Positions 10,448-18,517 of a stretch of 64,000 nucleotides of DNA are shown in pieces. Within the stretch, counting starts at the first letter, position 1; every line of letters begins with the position of its first letter. Source of the DNA: Jiella pacifica (GTDB lineage: Bacteria > Pseudomonadota > Alphaproteobacteria > Rhizobiales > Rhizobiaceae); assembly GCF_010500815.1 (NCBI RefSeq), contig NZ_JAAAMG010000018.1, forward strand, positions 55,082 through 119,081, read 5' to 3'. Under the pieces are notes generated by a model. It saw only the letters and a list, made by a program, of their open reading frames with translations, was not told where the DNA came from and made no database searches. Both the position numbers and the translations under genes were made by a program.

Positions 10448-11521
10448 TCAGGTCGTGATCGCGACCTTCAGGACACCGTCTCGCTGGTGGGCGAAGAGGT
10501 CGTAGGCCTCCTCGATCCGGTCGAGCTTGAAGCGGTGGGTGACCAGGGGCCGGGTGTCGAGCCGCGAGGAGGCGATCACCGACATCAGCCGCCGCATTCG
10601 CTCCTTCCCCCCGGGGCAGAGCGTGGTGACGATCTTATTGTCGCCCAGGCCGGCGGAAAATGCGCCGAGCGGGATCTTCAGGTCGGACGAATAGACCCCG
10701 AGGGATGACAGCGTACCGCCCGGCCGCAGGACCCTCAGCGCACCTTCGAACGTCTCCTGCCGCCCAAGTGCCTCGATGGCGACGTCGACGCCGCGCCCGT
10801 CCGTCAGCGCCATGATCTGTTCGACAACGTCGCCCTTGGTGAAGTCGACGACGTGGTCGGCGCCCATCCGGCGGGATATCTCCATCCGAGCGGGGACCGA
10901 TTCCACCCCGATGATCGTCGTCGCGCCCATCAGCTTCGCGCCGGCGGTCGCGCAGAGGCCGATCGGCCCCTGCGCGAAGACCGCCACCGTATCGCCGATC
11001 CGGACGGCGCCGCTCTCGGCGCCGGAAAAGCCGGTCGACATGATGTCCGGGCACATCAGCACCTGCTCATCGGTGAGCCCGTCCGGGATCGGCGCGAGGT
11101 TCGCCATCGCATCGGGAACGAGCAGGTATTCCGCCTGGGCACCGTCGATGGTGTTGCCGAAGCGCCAGCCGCCCATCGGCTTGAAACCGTGCCTGGTGCC
11201 AGCCCCGTCCTGGGAATGGCAACCGCACAGGCAGGCGTTGGAGTGGCCGCTCGGCGTGATGGCGCCGGCGATGACGCGCTGGCCCTCACTGTACCCCTCG
11301 ACGGCCGAGCCGAGCTTCTCGATGACGCCGACCGGCTCGTGGCCGATGGTCAACCCACGCTCCACCGGATACTCGCCCTTCAGGATATGCACGTCGGTGC
11401 CGCAGATCGTCGTCGTGGTGATCTTCACCAGCGCATCGAGCGGGCCGACCTCCGGGATCGGCTTCTCGCCGAGGACGATGCGGTTCGGCTCGATGAAGAT
11501 GGCGGCTCGCATTGAGGCCAT
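10448..11521 (-). CDS. Zinc-dependent NAD(P) alcohol dehydrogenase
   Basis: Medium-chain dehydrogenase of 357 residues that oxidises an alcohol or reduces a ketone/aldehyde. Catalytic-zinc residues are the Cys of CGTDVH (about residue 40), GHEPVG with His/Glu (about residue 62) and an aspartate in CPDIMSTGFSGAE (about residue 160). The region where structural-zinc cysteines sit is atypical (ACLCGCHSQDGAG), and the overall pattern recalls bacterial NADP secondary-alcohol dehydrogenases. The Rossmann glycine motif is at about residues 182-192 (AQGPIGLC). An FNR/FixK-like site lies about 310 bp upstream, but the intervening DNA holds no recognisable gene. The substrate is unknown. Confidence 0.88.
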   Translation of the reverse strand: MASMRAAIFIEPNRIVLGEKPIPEVGPLDALVKITTTTICGTDVHILKGEYPVERGLTIGHEPVGVIEKLGSAVEGYSEGQRVIAGAITPSGHSNACLCGCHSQDGAGTRHGFKPMGGWRFGNTIDGAQAEYLLVPDAMANLAPIPDGLTDEQVLMCPDIMSTGFSGAESGAVRIGDTVAVFAQGPIGLCATAGAKLMGATTIIGVESVPARMEISRRMGADHVVDFTKGDVVEQIMALTDGRGVDVAIEALGRQETFEGALRVLRPGGTLSSLGVYSSDLKIPLGAFSAGLGDNKIVTTLCPGGKERMRRLMSVIASSRLDTRPLVTHRFKLDRIEEAYDLFAHQRDGVLKVAITT

Positions 11522-12083
11522 AGGTCGTCTCCTTGCGTTGTGGCTGCCGGATCGGGAACCCCGCCGGCGTCGCTCCGGCCCCTGGGGCCATCTTGTCGAC
11601 GGGCGCCGACCCGGCTTCGATGCTCTTGCGCTTCGTTCTCCGCGACAGAAGCGTGCAGATCTGCGATCCGTCGCGAAGGTCGCGGGTCAAGCCGCCGAAT
11701 GGGATTCTCGCGCCCGCGAATGTCCATGGGCACCGCCGACCAGAAGATCGGCAGCCCCGGCCACCGCTCATGGCGATCTCCCCTGCCCAGGCGACGACAC
11801 CATCACTTTGCCGGCGGCGCCGGGCGGCGGCCTTGACCCAGATCAAGCTGTGGCACGAGGCGAGTGCCAGGAGGGCTCAGGCGGCGGGCGCCCGGGTGGG
11901 CGCAGAGACGGACGATCGACCGCGTACATTTGCGTCGCGGTCCGCGGACGGCTCCGTCGGCCGCAGATGGCTGCAGGCCCTACGGCCAAGGGATGCGCGG
12001 TTGCTCGGCGATTGTCAGCCCGCCCCCAGCGCGCGATAAATCTCTTACTCCTGCGCGAAGTGAAGCGGTCGTGACCTGCGCAC
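11522..12083. other. Accessory intergenic region with no intact gene
   Basis: Between the VIT-like remnant and the alcohol dehydrogenase, neither strand shows a recognisable protein. Several open frames exist, including one overlapping the dehydrogenase start (11425-11733, minus), but none resembles a known family. The one clear element is the FNR/FixK-like palindrome at 11833-11846. The region looks like a deletion or decay zone. Confidence 0.5.
11833..11846. promoter_or_regulatory. FNR/FixK-like binding site
   Basis: TTGACCCAGATCAA fits the FNR/FixK/FnrL pattern TTG-A-Y-N4-R-TCAA, and one further base on each side is also symmetrical (CTTGA-N6-TCAAG, 11832-11847). In rhizobia such sites respond to low oxygen through FixK or FnrL. 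The nearest gene transcribed away from it to the left is the alcohol dehydrogenase, with its start 311 bp away. The original target may have been lost in this decayed stretch. Confidence 0.7.
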
Positions 12084-12206
12084 TCAAGCCACATCCACAA
12101 CCAGGCTGGCGGTGGAAACGATGCCATCGTTCGCGCCGAGCACCGCAGCACGCAACCAGACGGCGCAATGAACCATGCGGATCTCGTCATGCGAGAAGCG
12201 GCTCAT
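12084..12206 (-). pseudogene. Truncated N-terminus of a VIT/CCC1-family metal transporter
   Basis: A 40-codon frame starts at an ATG overlapping the metal-ATPase stop by 4 nt (ATGA). From residue 13 it reads HCAVWLRAAVLGANDGIVST and then ASLVVDVA before a stop. The WLRAAVLGANDGIVSTASL stretch is the hallmark first membrane helix of VIT-family (iron/manganese) transporters, which are normally about 230 residues. Nothing in the following 500 bp on the same strand matches the rest of the family in any frame, so this is a remnant rather than a simple frameshift. The intact translational coupling suggests the ATPase and VIT genes once formed an operon. Confidence 0.8.
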
Positions 12207-14119
12207 GCAGTGGTTCCTTCAAGAGACTTCGCTTGCCCAGAGGGAGCGGCCGACGTTGCCGGTGGAGCGGGCTCGCGGGGCATGATGCGCAGCGCCCGTA
12301 GCGCGTTCAGGATCACTGCGACGTCGATCACCTCCTGAAGGAGTGCTCCCTGCACTGGCGTAAGGTAGCCGCAGGCGGCGGCGATCATGCCGAGCACCGA
12401 AAGCCCGATCCCCGCAACGACGCTTTCGACCGCGATCCGCCTCGATGCGCGGGCAATCTCCATGCCGGACCCCAGCCGGTCGATCCGGTCGACCAGAAGG
12501 ACCACGTCGGCCGCCTCGGCGGAGGCCGCAGCCCCCCGTGCGCCCATCGCCACGCCGACATCGGCCGCGGCGAGGGCCGGCGCGTCGTTCACGCCATCGC
12601 CGACCATCATCACTGGTCCGTTCTTGCGCTCGGTCAGGACCAGCAGAACCTTCTGGTCGGGAGTCAGACCGGAACGCAGCCCGTCGAGGCCGAGTCCCTG
12701 CGTCACGCGCTCGGCCACCTCGGCCCGATCACCGGTCGCGAGCAGAATGCGCTGGATCCCCTGCTGTCGAAGCCCTTCGATGGTCAGGCCCGCACCATCG
12801 CGCAGCGGGTCGGCCATCACCAGATGCCCGGTCATCCGGCCATCCACCGCAATTGCGACAAGGACGGAGCCCGCCGGAAGAGCGGAGATGTCTCCAGCGT
12901 TGTGCCCGACATGCCCCGCGACGAACCCCTCGCCGCCCACGACGACGGCTCGTCCCTCGACCGTACCCACAACGCCCTCGCCGGGGAATTCGGAGACGTC
13001 GGAGGGAACCGGCAATGCGAGACCCCGCGCTTTGGCTGCCGCAACGATGGCTTGGGCGACGGGATGCTTCGAGGCCTGCTCCAGCGTGGCCGCGAGGCGC
13101 AGGATTTCGTCCTCGCCCCTCCCGTCACGGCTGTCGATCGACACGATCCGCGGGCGTCCGTCAGTCAGCGTGCCGGTCTTGTCGAGGATCAGGGTGCGGA
13201 TGCGCGCCATCGCCTCGAGCGGCCCGGCGCCCTTGATCAGCACGCCGAAATGCGCTGCGCGCGATAGGCCTGCGACCAGTGCGACCGGAACTGCGAGGAT
13301 CAGCGGACAGGGCGTGGCGACGACCAGCACGGCGACGGCCCGGATCGGATCGCCGGTGAACCACCAGGCTGCGAAAGCGATTGCGACCGTGACCGCCAGG
13401 AATCCCAGCGACCAGCGATCCGCCAGCCGGGACATCGGCGCCTTGGAGGCCTGGGCCTCCTCGACCAGCCGGACGATCCCGGCATAGGTGCTGTCCTTGG
13501 CAGGCCGCGTCGCGATCAGGTCGAAGGCCTCCCCCGCATTGGTCGAACCGCTCATGGCGTCGACCCCGCGCGCCAGCCGCACCGGAAGGGATTCGCCGGT
13601 CAGGGCCGAGGTGTCCACGAAGGCCGTCTCGGATACCACCGTGCCGTCCACCGGCACCACGTCGCCCTGCCGGATCAGCAGCCGGTCGCCCGGTGCGATC
13701 TCGTCGAGGCGGACCTCCTCCAGCCCGCCGCTCCCGTAACGGGCCGCAGTCCTCGGGACGCGGGACAGGAGGTCGCGCATTTCGCGCCGGGCGCGGCCTT
13801 CGGCGAAGCTTTCGAGAAAGGTGCCGCCCGCATACATCACGGCGACGACCGCTGCCGCCAGGGTCTCGCCAAAAGCGAGCGCCGCCGACATGGAGAGGGC
13901 CGCAACGATATCGAGCCCCACTTCGCCGGAGCGCAAGCTGCGCAGAATTTCGACCAGGAGCGCGGCGAGTGCTGGAACGACCCCGGCGATCCACACGAGG
14001 TTTGCGATGCCGGACTGGTTGGCGAAGTAGAATCCGAGCCCCGCGATCAGGCCCGTCGCCGCCAGCAGCAGGATGGCGGTCTTGAAGCGATCGGTACCAG
14101 TCTCTTCCACGCGGTTCAT
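12203..14119 (-). CDS. Heavy-metal-translocating P1B-type ATPase
   Basis: Inner-membrane ATPase that exports a transition metal. The 638 residues hold TGES (174-177, actuator), the membrane metal motif TPCPL (269-273), DKTGTLT (313-319, phosphorylated Asp), SKHP near residue 353 and a GDGVNDAPAL hinge. There is no N-terminal CxxC metal-binding domain and no C-terminal extension. TPCP rather than CPC or SPC recalls the P1B-5 class, of which rhizobial Nia (Fe/Ni) is the studied example, but Nia carries a C-terminal hemerythrin that is absent here. Metal specificity is therefore inference. A GGGGGAG site precedes the ATG. A VIT remnant overlaps its stop. Confidence 0.92.
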   Translation of the reverse strand: MNRVEETGTDRFKTAILLLAATGLIAGLGFYFANQSGIANLVWIAGVVPALAALLVEILRSLRSGEVGLDIVAALSMSAALAFGETLAAAVVAVMYAGGTFLESFAEGRARREMRDLLSRVPRTAARYGSGGLEEVRLDEIAPGDRLLIRQGDVVPVDGTVVSETAFVDTSALTGESLPVRLARGVDAMSGSTNAGEAFDLIATRPAKDSTYAGIVRLVEEAQASKAPMSRLADRWSLGFLAVTVAIAFAAWWFTGDPIRAVAVLVVATPCPLILAVPVALVAGLSRAAHFGVLIKGAGPLEAMARIRTLILDKTGTLTDGRPRIVSIDSRDGRGEDEILRLAATLEQASKHPVAQAIVAAAKARGLALPVPSDVSEFPGEGVVGTVEGRAVVVGGEGFVAGHVGHNAGDISALPAGSVLVAIAVDGRMTGHLVMADPLRDGAGLTIEGLRQQGIQRILLATGDRAEVAERVTQGLGLDGLRSGLTPDQKVLLVLTERKNGPVMMVGDGVNDAPALAAADVGVAMGARGAAASAEAADVVLLVDRIDRLGSGMEIARASRRIAVESVVAGIGLSVLGMIAAACGYLTPVQGALLQEVIDVAVILNALRALRIMPREPAPPATSAAPSGQAKSLEGTTA

Positions 14120-14182
14120 CTCCCCCAGCGGAGGCGATTGCCGCTGGCTCTTCGGAGAAAAGTCGTCCGACTCCCACGCCTC

Positions 14183-14359
14183 TCAGGGTCCGGCATCATC
14201 GCGCAGGAGGAACGGGGCGTCGAGCCCGCTTCTTCTTGCGAGCGCGGAGCCTCCGTCGGGACGAGGCCGACGGTGACGAGCCGAGACCGACGAGAAGCGG
14301 CGAGGCGCCTCCATGCCGAACAGATCGTCCTCGCCGGCATAGCGCTCATCCCACCGCAT
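14183..14359 (-). pseudogene. Truncated N-terminus of a TehB-like SAM-dependent methyltransferase
   Basis: A frame of 58 codons starts inside the last codons of the sensor kinase gene (14-nt overlap). Its first residues, MRWDERYAGEDDLFGMEA, match the strongly conserved start of small class I SAM methyltransferases (W-x-E-R-Y/F-x-G-E-D-Y-L-F-G-T-E-P-N). A later RPDGGSALA stretch matches the LxPGGRAL strand, just before the expected DGEGRN SAM loop. That loop and everything after are missing, and the frame ends ahead of the metal ATPase. It is probably the surviving stub of a third gene of the two-component operon. Confidence 0.72.
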
Positions 14360-15749
14360 CGCCGAGCACTCTTCCGGTTGCCCCCTCGCCGGGGCTGGAA
14401 GAGCGGTTTCCTTCGCGAGGACCGGCCAGTTGCAACTCAGCTCGCAGGCCAGCCGGCTTCCTGCGGCCGAGGATGAGGCGGCCGCCGAGCTTCTCGGCGC
14501 AGATTTCGACGATGGCGAGGCCAAGCCCGCTGCCGATCGGCGTATGGTTGCTGCCGCGGAAGAACCGGCTCGTCGCCCGCGCGATCTCGTTTTCCGGCAT
14601 GCCCGGGCCTTCGTCTTCGACGGCGACGCCTCTCCCCGTCCACGACAGGCGCACCGTCCCGCCCGGCGGAGAATGATTGACCGCGTTCTCGACGAGGTTG
14701 CGCAAGGCCAGCGCCAGCAGCGTCCCATTCGCCTCGATCTCGATTCCGTCGAGGGACGGGTCGAGGCGGAGCGTGCCACCCTTGGCCGTCAGCCGCGCTT
14801 CCTGGCCGGCGACCGCCTCCCGCGCCACCTCGGACAGGCGCAGCGGCTCGACGTGTGCTGCCGGCACCGCCTCCGCTTCCGCCATGGCGAGGAGCTGGCG
14901 CACCAGCCGCGCCGTGCGCTCCACCGCCGTGACGATCTGGTTCAGCGCCAAGGTCCGCGTCTCGGGGCGGTCGGCCTTCAGGGCGATCTCGGCCTGGGTC
15001 TTCAGGCCGCTCAAGGGCGTGCGCAATTCGTGGGCGGCATAGGCGAGGAACTGGCGCTCGCGCTCGCGGGCCTCCCCCACCCGGCCGAAGAGGCCGTTCA
15101 GCGCCGTGACGACGGGCCGGATCTCCGACGCCGTCTCGGTCTGCGGCAAGGCGTGGAGGTCTCCGGCGGCGCGATGCTCGAGGCCCGTCGCCAGCTGCGA
15201 CAGCGGCCTGAGGCCGCGCCCGACGCCGAACCACAGGATCGCCGCCAGCGCCGGCATGACCAGCGCCATCGGCAAAGCGAGGCCCTTCACCATGTCGCGC
15301 ACCAGCCGCGCGCGGATGTCGAGATTGTCGCCGACCAGCACCTGCACGCCACGCGCCTCGTCGCGGATGGCGTAGACGCGCCACATGTCGCCGTCGATGC
15401 TGCGTTCCGCAAAGCCGTCCGGATGGTCGGAGAGGCGCTCGGCGGGGGCTCCGTCCGACTGGCCGATCAGCGTGCCGGTCAGCGACCAGATCTGGCAGGA
15501 GAGCTGGCGTTCATAGGGGCTGTGCCGGCGGTCCGGCATGACGTCCGGGTCGAGCGAAGCGACGGCGGTATCGATCTCCTGGCTCTCGATCAGCGACGCG
15601 ACCATCCGCGCCGCCTCCATCAGCCGCGCGTCGAGCACGTGCTCCACCTCGGCACGGGTGCTCAGATAGACCCAGGCGGTCGCCGACAGCCAGACGAGAC
15701 CGGTGGCGGCGATCAGGATGAGAAACAGACGGGCGCGCATCGATCGCAT
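14346..15749 (-). CDS. Sensor histidine kinase, QseC/TctE-like
   Basis: Membrane sensor of 467 residues that phosphorylates the adjacent response regulator. An N-terminal helix (about 5-27) and a second helix (about 158-175) bracket a periplasmic sensor region of about 125 residues containing one cysteine (SCQIW), followed by a HAMP-like segment. The H-box AAHELRTPLSG is near residue 245, the N-box NLVENAVNHS near 365, then the G boxes DEGPGMP and GSGLGLAI. Its gene follows the regulator after 3 nt. The architecture resembles QseC/PmrB-type kinases; the signal is unknown, but the divergent redox operon suggests envelope thiol or metal stress. Confidence 0.9.
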   Translation of the reverse strand: MRSMRARLFLILIAATGLVWLSATAWVYLSTRAEVEHVLDARLMEAARMVASLIESQEIDTAVASLDPDVMPDRRHSPYERQLSCQIWSLTGTLIGQSDGAPAERLSDHPDGFAERSIDGDMWRVYAIRDEARGVQVLVGDNLDIRARLVRDMVKGLALPMALVMPALAAILWFGVGRGLRPLSQLATGLEHRAAGDLHALPQTETASEIRPVVTALNGLFGRVGEARERERQFLAYAAHELRTPLSGLKTQAEIALKADRPETRTLALNQIVTAVERTARLVRQLLAMAEAEAVPAAHVEPLRLSEVAREAVAGQEARLTAKGGTLRLDPSLDGIEIEANGTLLALALRNLVENAVNHSPPGGTVRLSWTGRGVAVEDEGPGMPENEIARATSRFFRGSNHTPIGSGLGLAIVEICAEKLGGRLILGRRKPAGLRAELQLAGPREGNRSSSPGEGATGRVLGDAVG

Positions 15750-15752
15750 GGG

Positions 15753-16412
15753 TCAGCCCTCCCGCAGCCGGTAGCCGACGCCGCGCACCGTCTCGATGAA
15801 GCGGCTGCCGAACTTCGCCCGCAGATGATGGACATGCACCTCCACCGCATTGCTCTCGACGCCCTCCTGAAAGCCATAGAGCCGCTCTTCGAGCTGGGCC
15901 CGCGACAGGATCGCGCCCGGATGCTCCATCAGGGCGTGGAGGATGGTGAACTCCCGGCGCGACAGGCCCACCGCCCGATCGTCCACCGCCGCCTCCATGC
16001 GTGCCGGGTCGAGTGTCACCCCGGCAAACTCCAGATGCGCCGTCAGCCGCCCGGCGCCGCGCCGAACCAGCGCCCTGAGCCGCGCCGCCAGTTCGTCGAG
16101 GTCGAAGGGCTTGCCGAGATGGTCGTCGGCGCCGCCGTCGAGGCCCTGGATCCGGTCGGCGACGCCGTCGAGCGCCGTCAGCATCAGGACGGGCGTCGCG
16201 TCGCCGCGCCGGCGCATCAGGCGCAGGAGGTCGTGGCCGTTGCCGTCGGGCAGCATGACGTCCAGGGCAACCGCCGAAAAGCCGCCGGCGAGCAGCGCCG
16301 CATCGGCCTCGGCGACCGAGACGGCGAGGTCCGGCGTGAAGCCGTGCATCGCAAGCCCCACCGTCAGCCCGTTGCCCAGAATCTCGTCGTCTTCGACGAT
16401 CAGAATGCGCAT
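15753..16412 (-). CDS. OmpR-family response regulator, QseB/PmrA-like
   Basis: DNA-binding regulator of 219 residues. The receiver domain has the acidic pair EDD (about residues 8-10), the phospho-acceptor aspartate in LDVMLPDGNG (about residue 51) and the conserved lysine in GKPFD. The C-terminal winged helix shows AVEVHVHHLRAKFG and the usual ETVRGVGYRL ending. It is first of the pair with the sensor kinase and divergent from dsbD across 110 bp that contain a CTTAAG-N5-CTTAAG direct repeat, the type of site bound by PmrA/QseB-like regulators. Autoregulation and control of the dsbD operon are therefore likely. Confidence 0.93.
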   Translation of the reverse strand: MRILIVEDDEILGNGLTVGLAMHGFTPDLAVSVAEADAALLAGGFSAVALDVMLPDGNGHDLLRLMRRRGDATPVLMLTALDGVADRIQGLDGGADDHLGKPFDLDELAARLRALVRRGAGRLTAHLEFAGVTLDPARMEAAVDDRAVGLSRREFTILHALMEHPGAILSRAQLEERLYGFQEGVESNAVEVHVHHLRAKFGSRFIETVRGVGYRLREG

Positions 16413-16460
16413 TCGCTCGTCCGTCTCACATCTTCGTTTCCCCTCGCCTCGCCCGCCCGG

Positions 16461-16477
16461 CTTAAGCCTGCCTTAAG
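16461..16477 (+). promoter_or_regulatory. PmrA/QseB-type direct-repeat operator
   Basis: CTTAAG (16461-16466), five bases, then CTTAAG (16472-16477): two identical half-sites on an 11-bp period. This is the exact layout of the PmrA box (YTTAAK-N5-YTTAAK). It sits in the divergent region between the response-regulator gene (start 16412) and dsbD (start 16523), 45 nt before the dsbD ATG, and is the only such repeat noticed in the window. Confidence 0.72.
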
Positions 16478-16522
16478 CTCATCGGGTGATCCGGCAACCC
16501 GACGACACGTCAGGGGGCTGGA

Positions 16523-18517
16523 ATGTCGCTTTTCAGGCGAACTCTCATCGCATTGCTGCTGATTGCGCTGCCGCAGGCGGCCGTGGCCGAACCCGGCCGG
16601 CCGCTCGACGTCGCCGACGCCTTTGCATTGTCCGCACGTGCAACGCCGTCCGGCGCCCTGACGCTGAACTGGCGGATCGCCGACGGCACCTATCTCTACC
16701 GCGACCGGATCACCCTCGAAACCGCCGATGGCCGGCCAGTTCCGATCGAGACGCCGGAGGGCGAGCCGAAGGACGACCCGTATTTCGGCCGGCTCGAAGT
16801 CTATCACGACGCGGCGGCGGCGACCGTCTCCGCCCGGGCACTGGCGGCCGTGCCGAAGGGCGAGACGCTGTCGCTCACCTATCAGGGCTGCCAGGACGGC
16901 GGCATCTGCTATCGGCCGCAGACCCGCGACGTCGATCCGGCAAATCCTGCCGCGCTCGGTGCGCCAGAGGCAGCGGATGGCGCGGCAGCGACCCTCGGCC
17001 GTCTGGCGCAGGCCTCCCGAGTGTCCGAACCTTCCAGCCCGTGGGCGCAGGCCCCTTCGGCAAGCGCGAGCGGCGGCTCCGCATCGTCGTCGGCCCCCGA
17101 AGACGATGCCGCCGATGCCTCAGATGCCGCCTCCGCCGGCGATCTGCGGACCGTCAGCAATCTGCCGGCCGCAGCCGAAGCGGGCTCGGCAAGCTCGGCG
17201 AGATCGGTCGGCATCACCCTCGCACCCTCCACCAGCCTCGTCGACGGGCTGCTCGGCGAAGGCGGCAGCCTCTGGGCCGTCGCCGTCTTCTTCGCGCTCG
17301 GGCTCGGGCTCGCCTTCACGCCTTGCGTGCTGCCGATGTATCCGATCCTCGCCGGGCAGTTGACCCGCAGCGGCGAACGGCCCTCCCTCGCCCGCGGCTT
17401 CACCCTGTCGGCAACCTATGTCCTCGCCATGGCCTTCGCCTTCGCCATCATCGGTTTCGCCGCCGCCTGGTCGGGCCAGAACCTGCAGATGGCGCTGCAA
17501 TCGCAGTCGGCCATCCTCCTCGTCTCCGTGCTGTTCGTCGTTCTCGCTTTGTCGATGCTCGGCCTGTTCGAGCTGCGCCTGCCCGCCGCCTGGACGAACG
17601 CGGTGGCCGGCCTGCCGTCGCCCCGCCGCGGCAGCCTTGCCGCCAGCGCCGGTCTCGGCTTCACCTCGACGCTGATCGTCGGCCCGTGCATGACCGCGCC
17701 GCTCGCCGGCGGCCTCCTCTACATCGCCCGGACCGGCGACGTCGGTCTCGGCACCGGCGCGCTGTTCGCGCTCGGCCTCGGCCAGGGCGTGCCGCTGATC
17801 GTCTTCGGCACCCTCGGGGTGAGAGCCCTGCCCAGGCCGGGGCCGTGGATGACCCGGGTCACGCAGGGCTTCGGCTTCGCCTTTCTCGCGCTCGCCCTGT
17901 GGATGGTCTCCCGCATCCTGCCCGATGCGGCGGTGCTGGTCCTCTGGTCGGCGCTGCTGATCGGTGCCGGCGTCTTTATCGGCGCGCTGGACGTGCTGTC
18001 GCCCGACAGCGGCCCGCGCCGTCGGCTGGCAAAGGCCACGGGTCTCATCGCCATCCTCTACGGCGCGATCCTGGCACTGGGAGCTGCCGCGGGGGGCAGT
18101 GACCCGCTGCGCCCGCTGGCGCAGATCGCCTCGGCCAAGGTCGCTCTCGAGGCTTCGCCGCAATTTCGCCCGGTGGCGAGCGCCGCCGAGGTCGCGAACA
18201 GCCTGAAGGATACCGATCGCCCCTCGCTGATCTACGTCACCGCCGAGTGGTGCGTCTCCTGCAATGTCATCAAGCGCGATGTCTTCCCCGACCCGGATGT
18301 GCGGGCGCGCATGGCCTTGATGCAGCTTCTGGAAGTCGACGTCACCGATGCCGGCCAGAGCCGCGACAGGCTGATGCGCGACCTCGCCGTCGCCGGCCCG
18401 CCGACCATGCTGTTCCTCGACCGGAACGGCCGGGAAGCGCCCGGCTCGCGGCTGATCGGCGATGTTTCGCCGCAACAGTTCATCGCAGCCGCTGACCGCG
18501 CCGGAGGTCGATCATGA
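16523..18517 (+). CDS. dsbD: Thiol:disulfide interchange protein DsbD
   Basis: Transfers electrons from cytoplasmic thioredoxin across the inner membrane to periplasmic thiol proteins. The order is a signal peptide (1-22), an N-terminal Ig-like domain with the redox pair Cys123/Cys129 (CQDGGICY), an Ala/Ser-rich linker (about 150-220), an eight-helix membrane domain with Cys268 (FTPCVLPM) and Cys389 (VGPCMTAP), and a C-terminal thioredoxin domain with Cys577/Cys580 (WCVSC). All six electron-path cysteines are present. At 664 residues it is longer than the E. coli protein, mainly because of the linker. First gene of a five-gene operon; it overlaps the next gene by 4 nt. Confidence 0.95.
   Translation: MSLFRRTLIALLLIALPQAAVAEPGRPLDVADAFALSARATPSGALTLNWRIADGTYLYRDRITLETADGRPVPIETPEGEPKDDPYFGRLEVYHDAAAATVSARALAAVPKGETLSLTYQGCQDGGICYRPQTRDVDPANPAALGAPEAADGAAATLGRLAQASRVSEPSSPWAQAPSASASGGSASSSAPEDDAADASDAASAGDLRTVSNLPAAAEAGSASSARSVGITLAPSTSLVDGLLGEGGSLWAVAVFFALGLGLAFTPCVLPMYPILAGQLTRSGERPSLARGFTLSATYVLAMAFAFAIIGFAAAWSGQNLQMALQSQSAILLVSVLFVVLALSMLGLFELRLPAAWTNAVAGLPSPRRGSLAASAGLGFTSTLIVGPCMTAPLAGGLLYIARTGDVGLGTGALFALGLGQGVPLIVFGTLGVRALPRPGPWMTRVTQGFGFAFLALALWMVSRILPDAAVLVLWSALLIGAGVFIGALDVLSPDSGPRRRLAKATGLIAILYGAILALGAAAGGSDPLRPLAQIASAKVALEASPQFRPVASAAEVANSLKDTDRPSLIYVTAEWCVSCNVIKRDVFPDPDVRARMALMQLLEVDVTDAGQSRDRLMRDLAVAGPPTMLFLDRNGREAPGSRLIGDVSPQQFIAAADRAGGRS

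Noticed and set aside
11425..11733. A 102-codon minus-strand frame upstream of and overlapping the alcohol dehydrogenase
   Set aside because: No family resemblance, biased composition, and it overlaps the well-supported start of the dehydrogenase.
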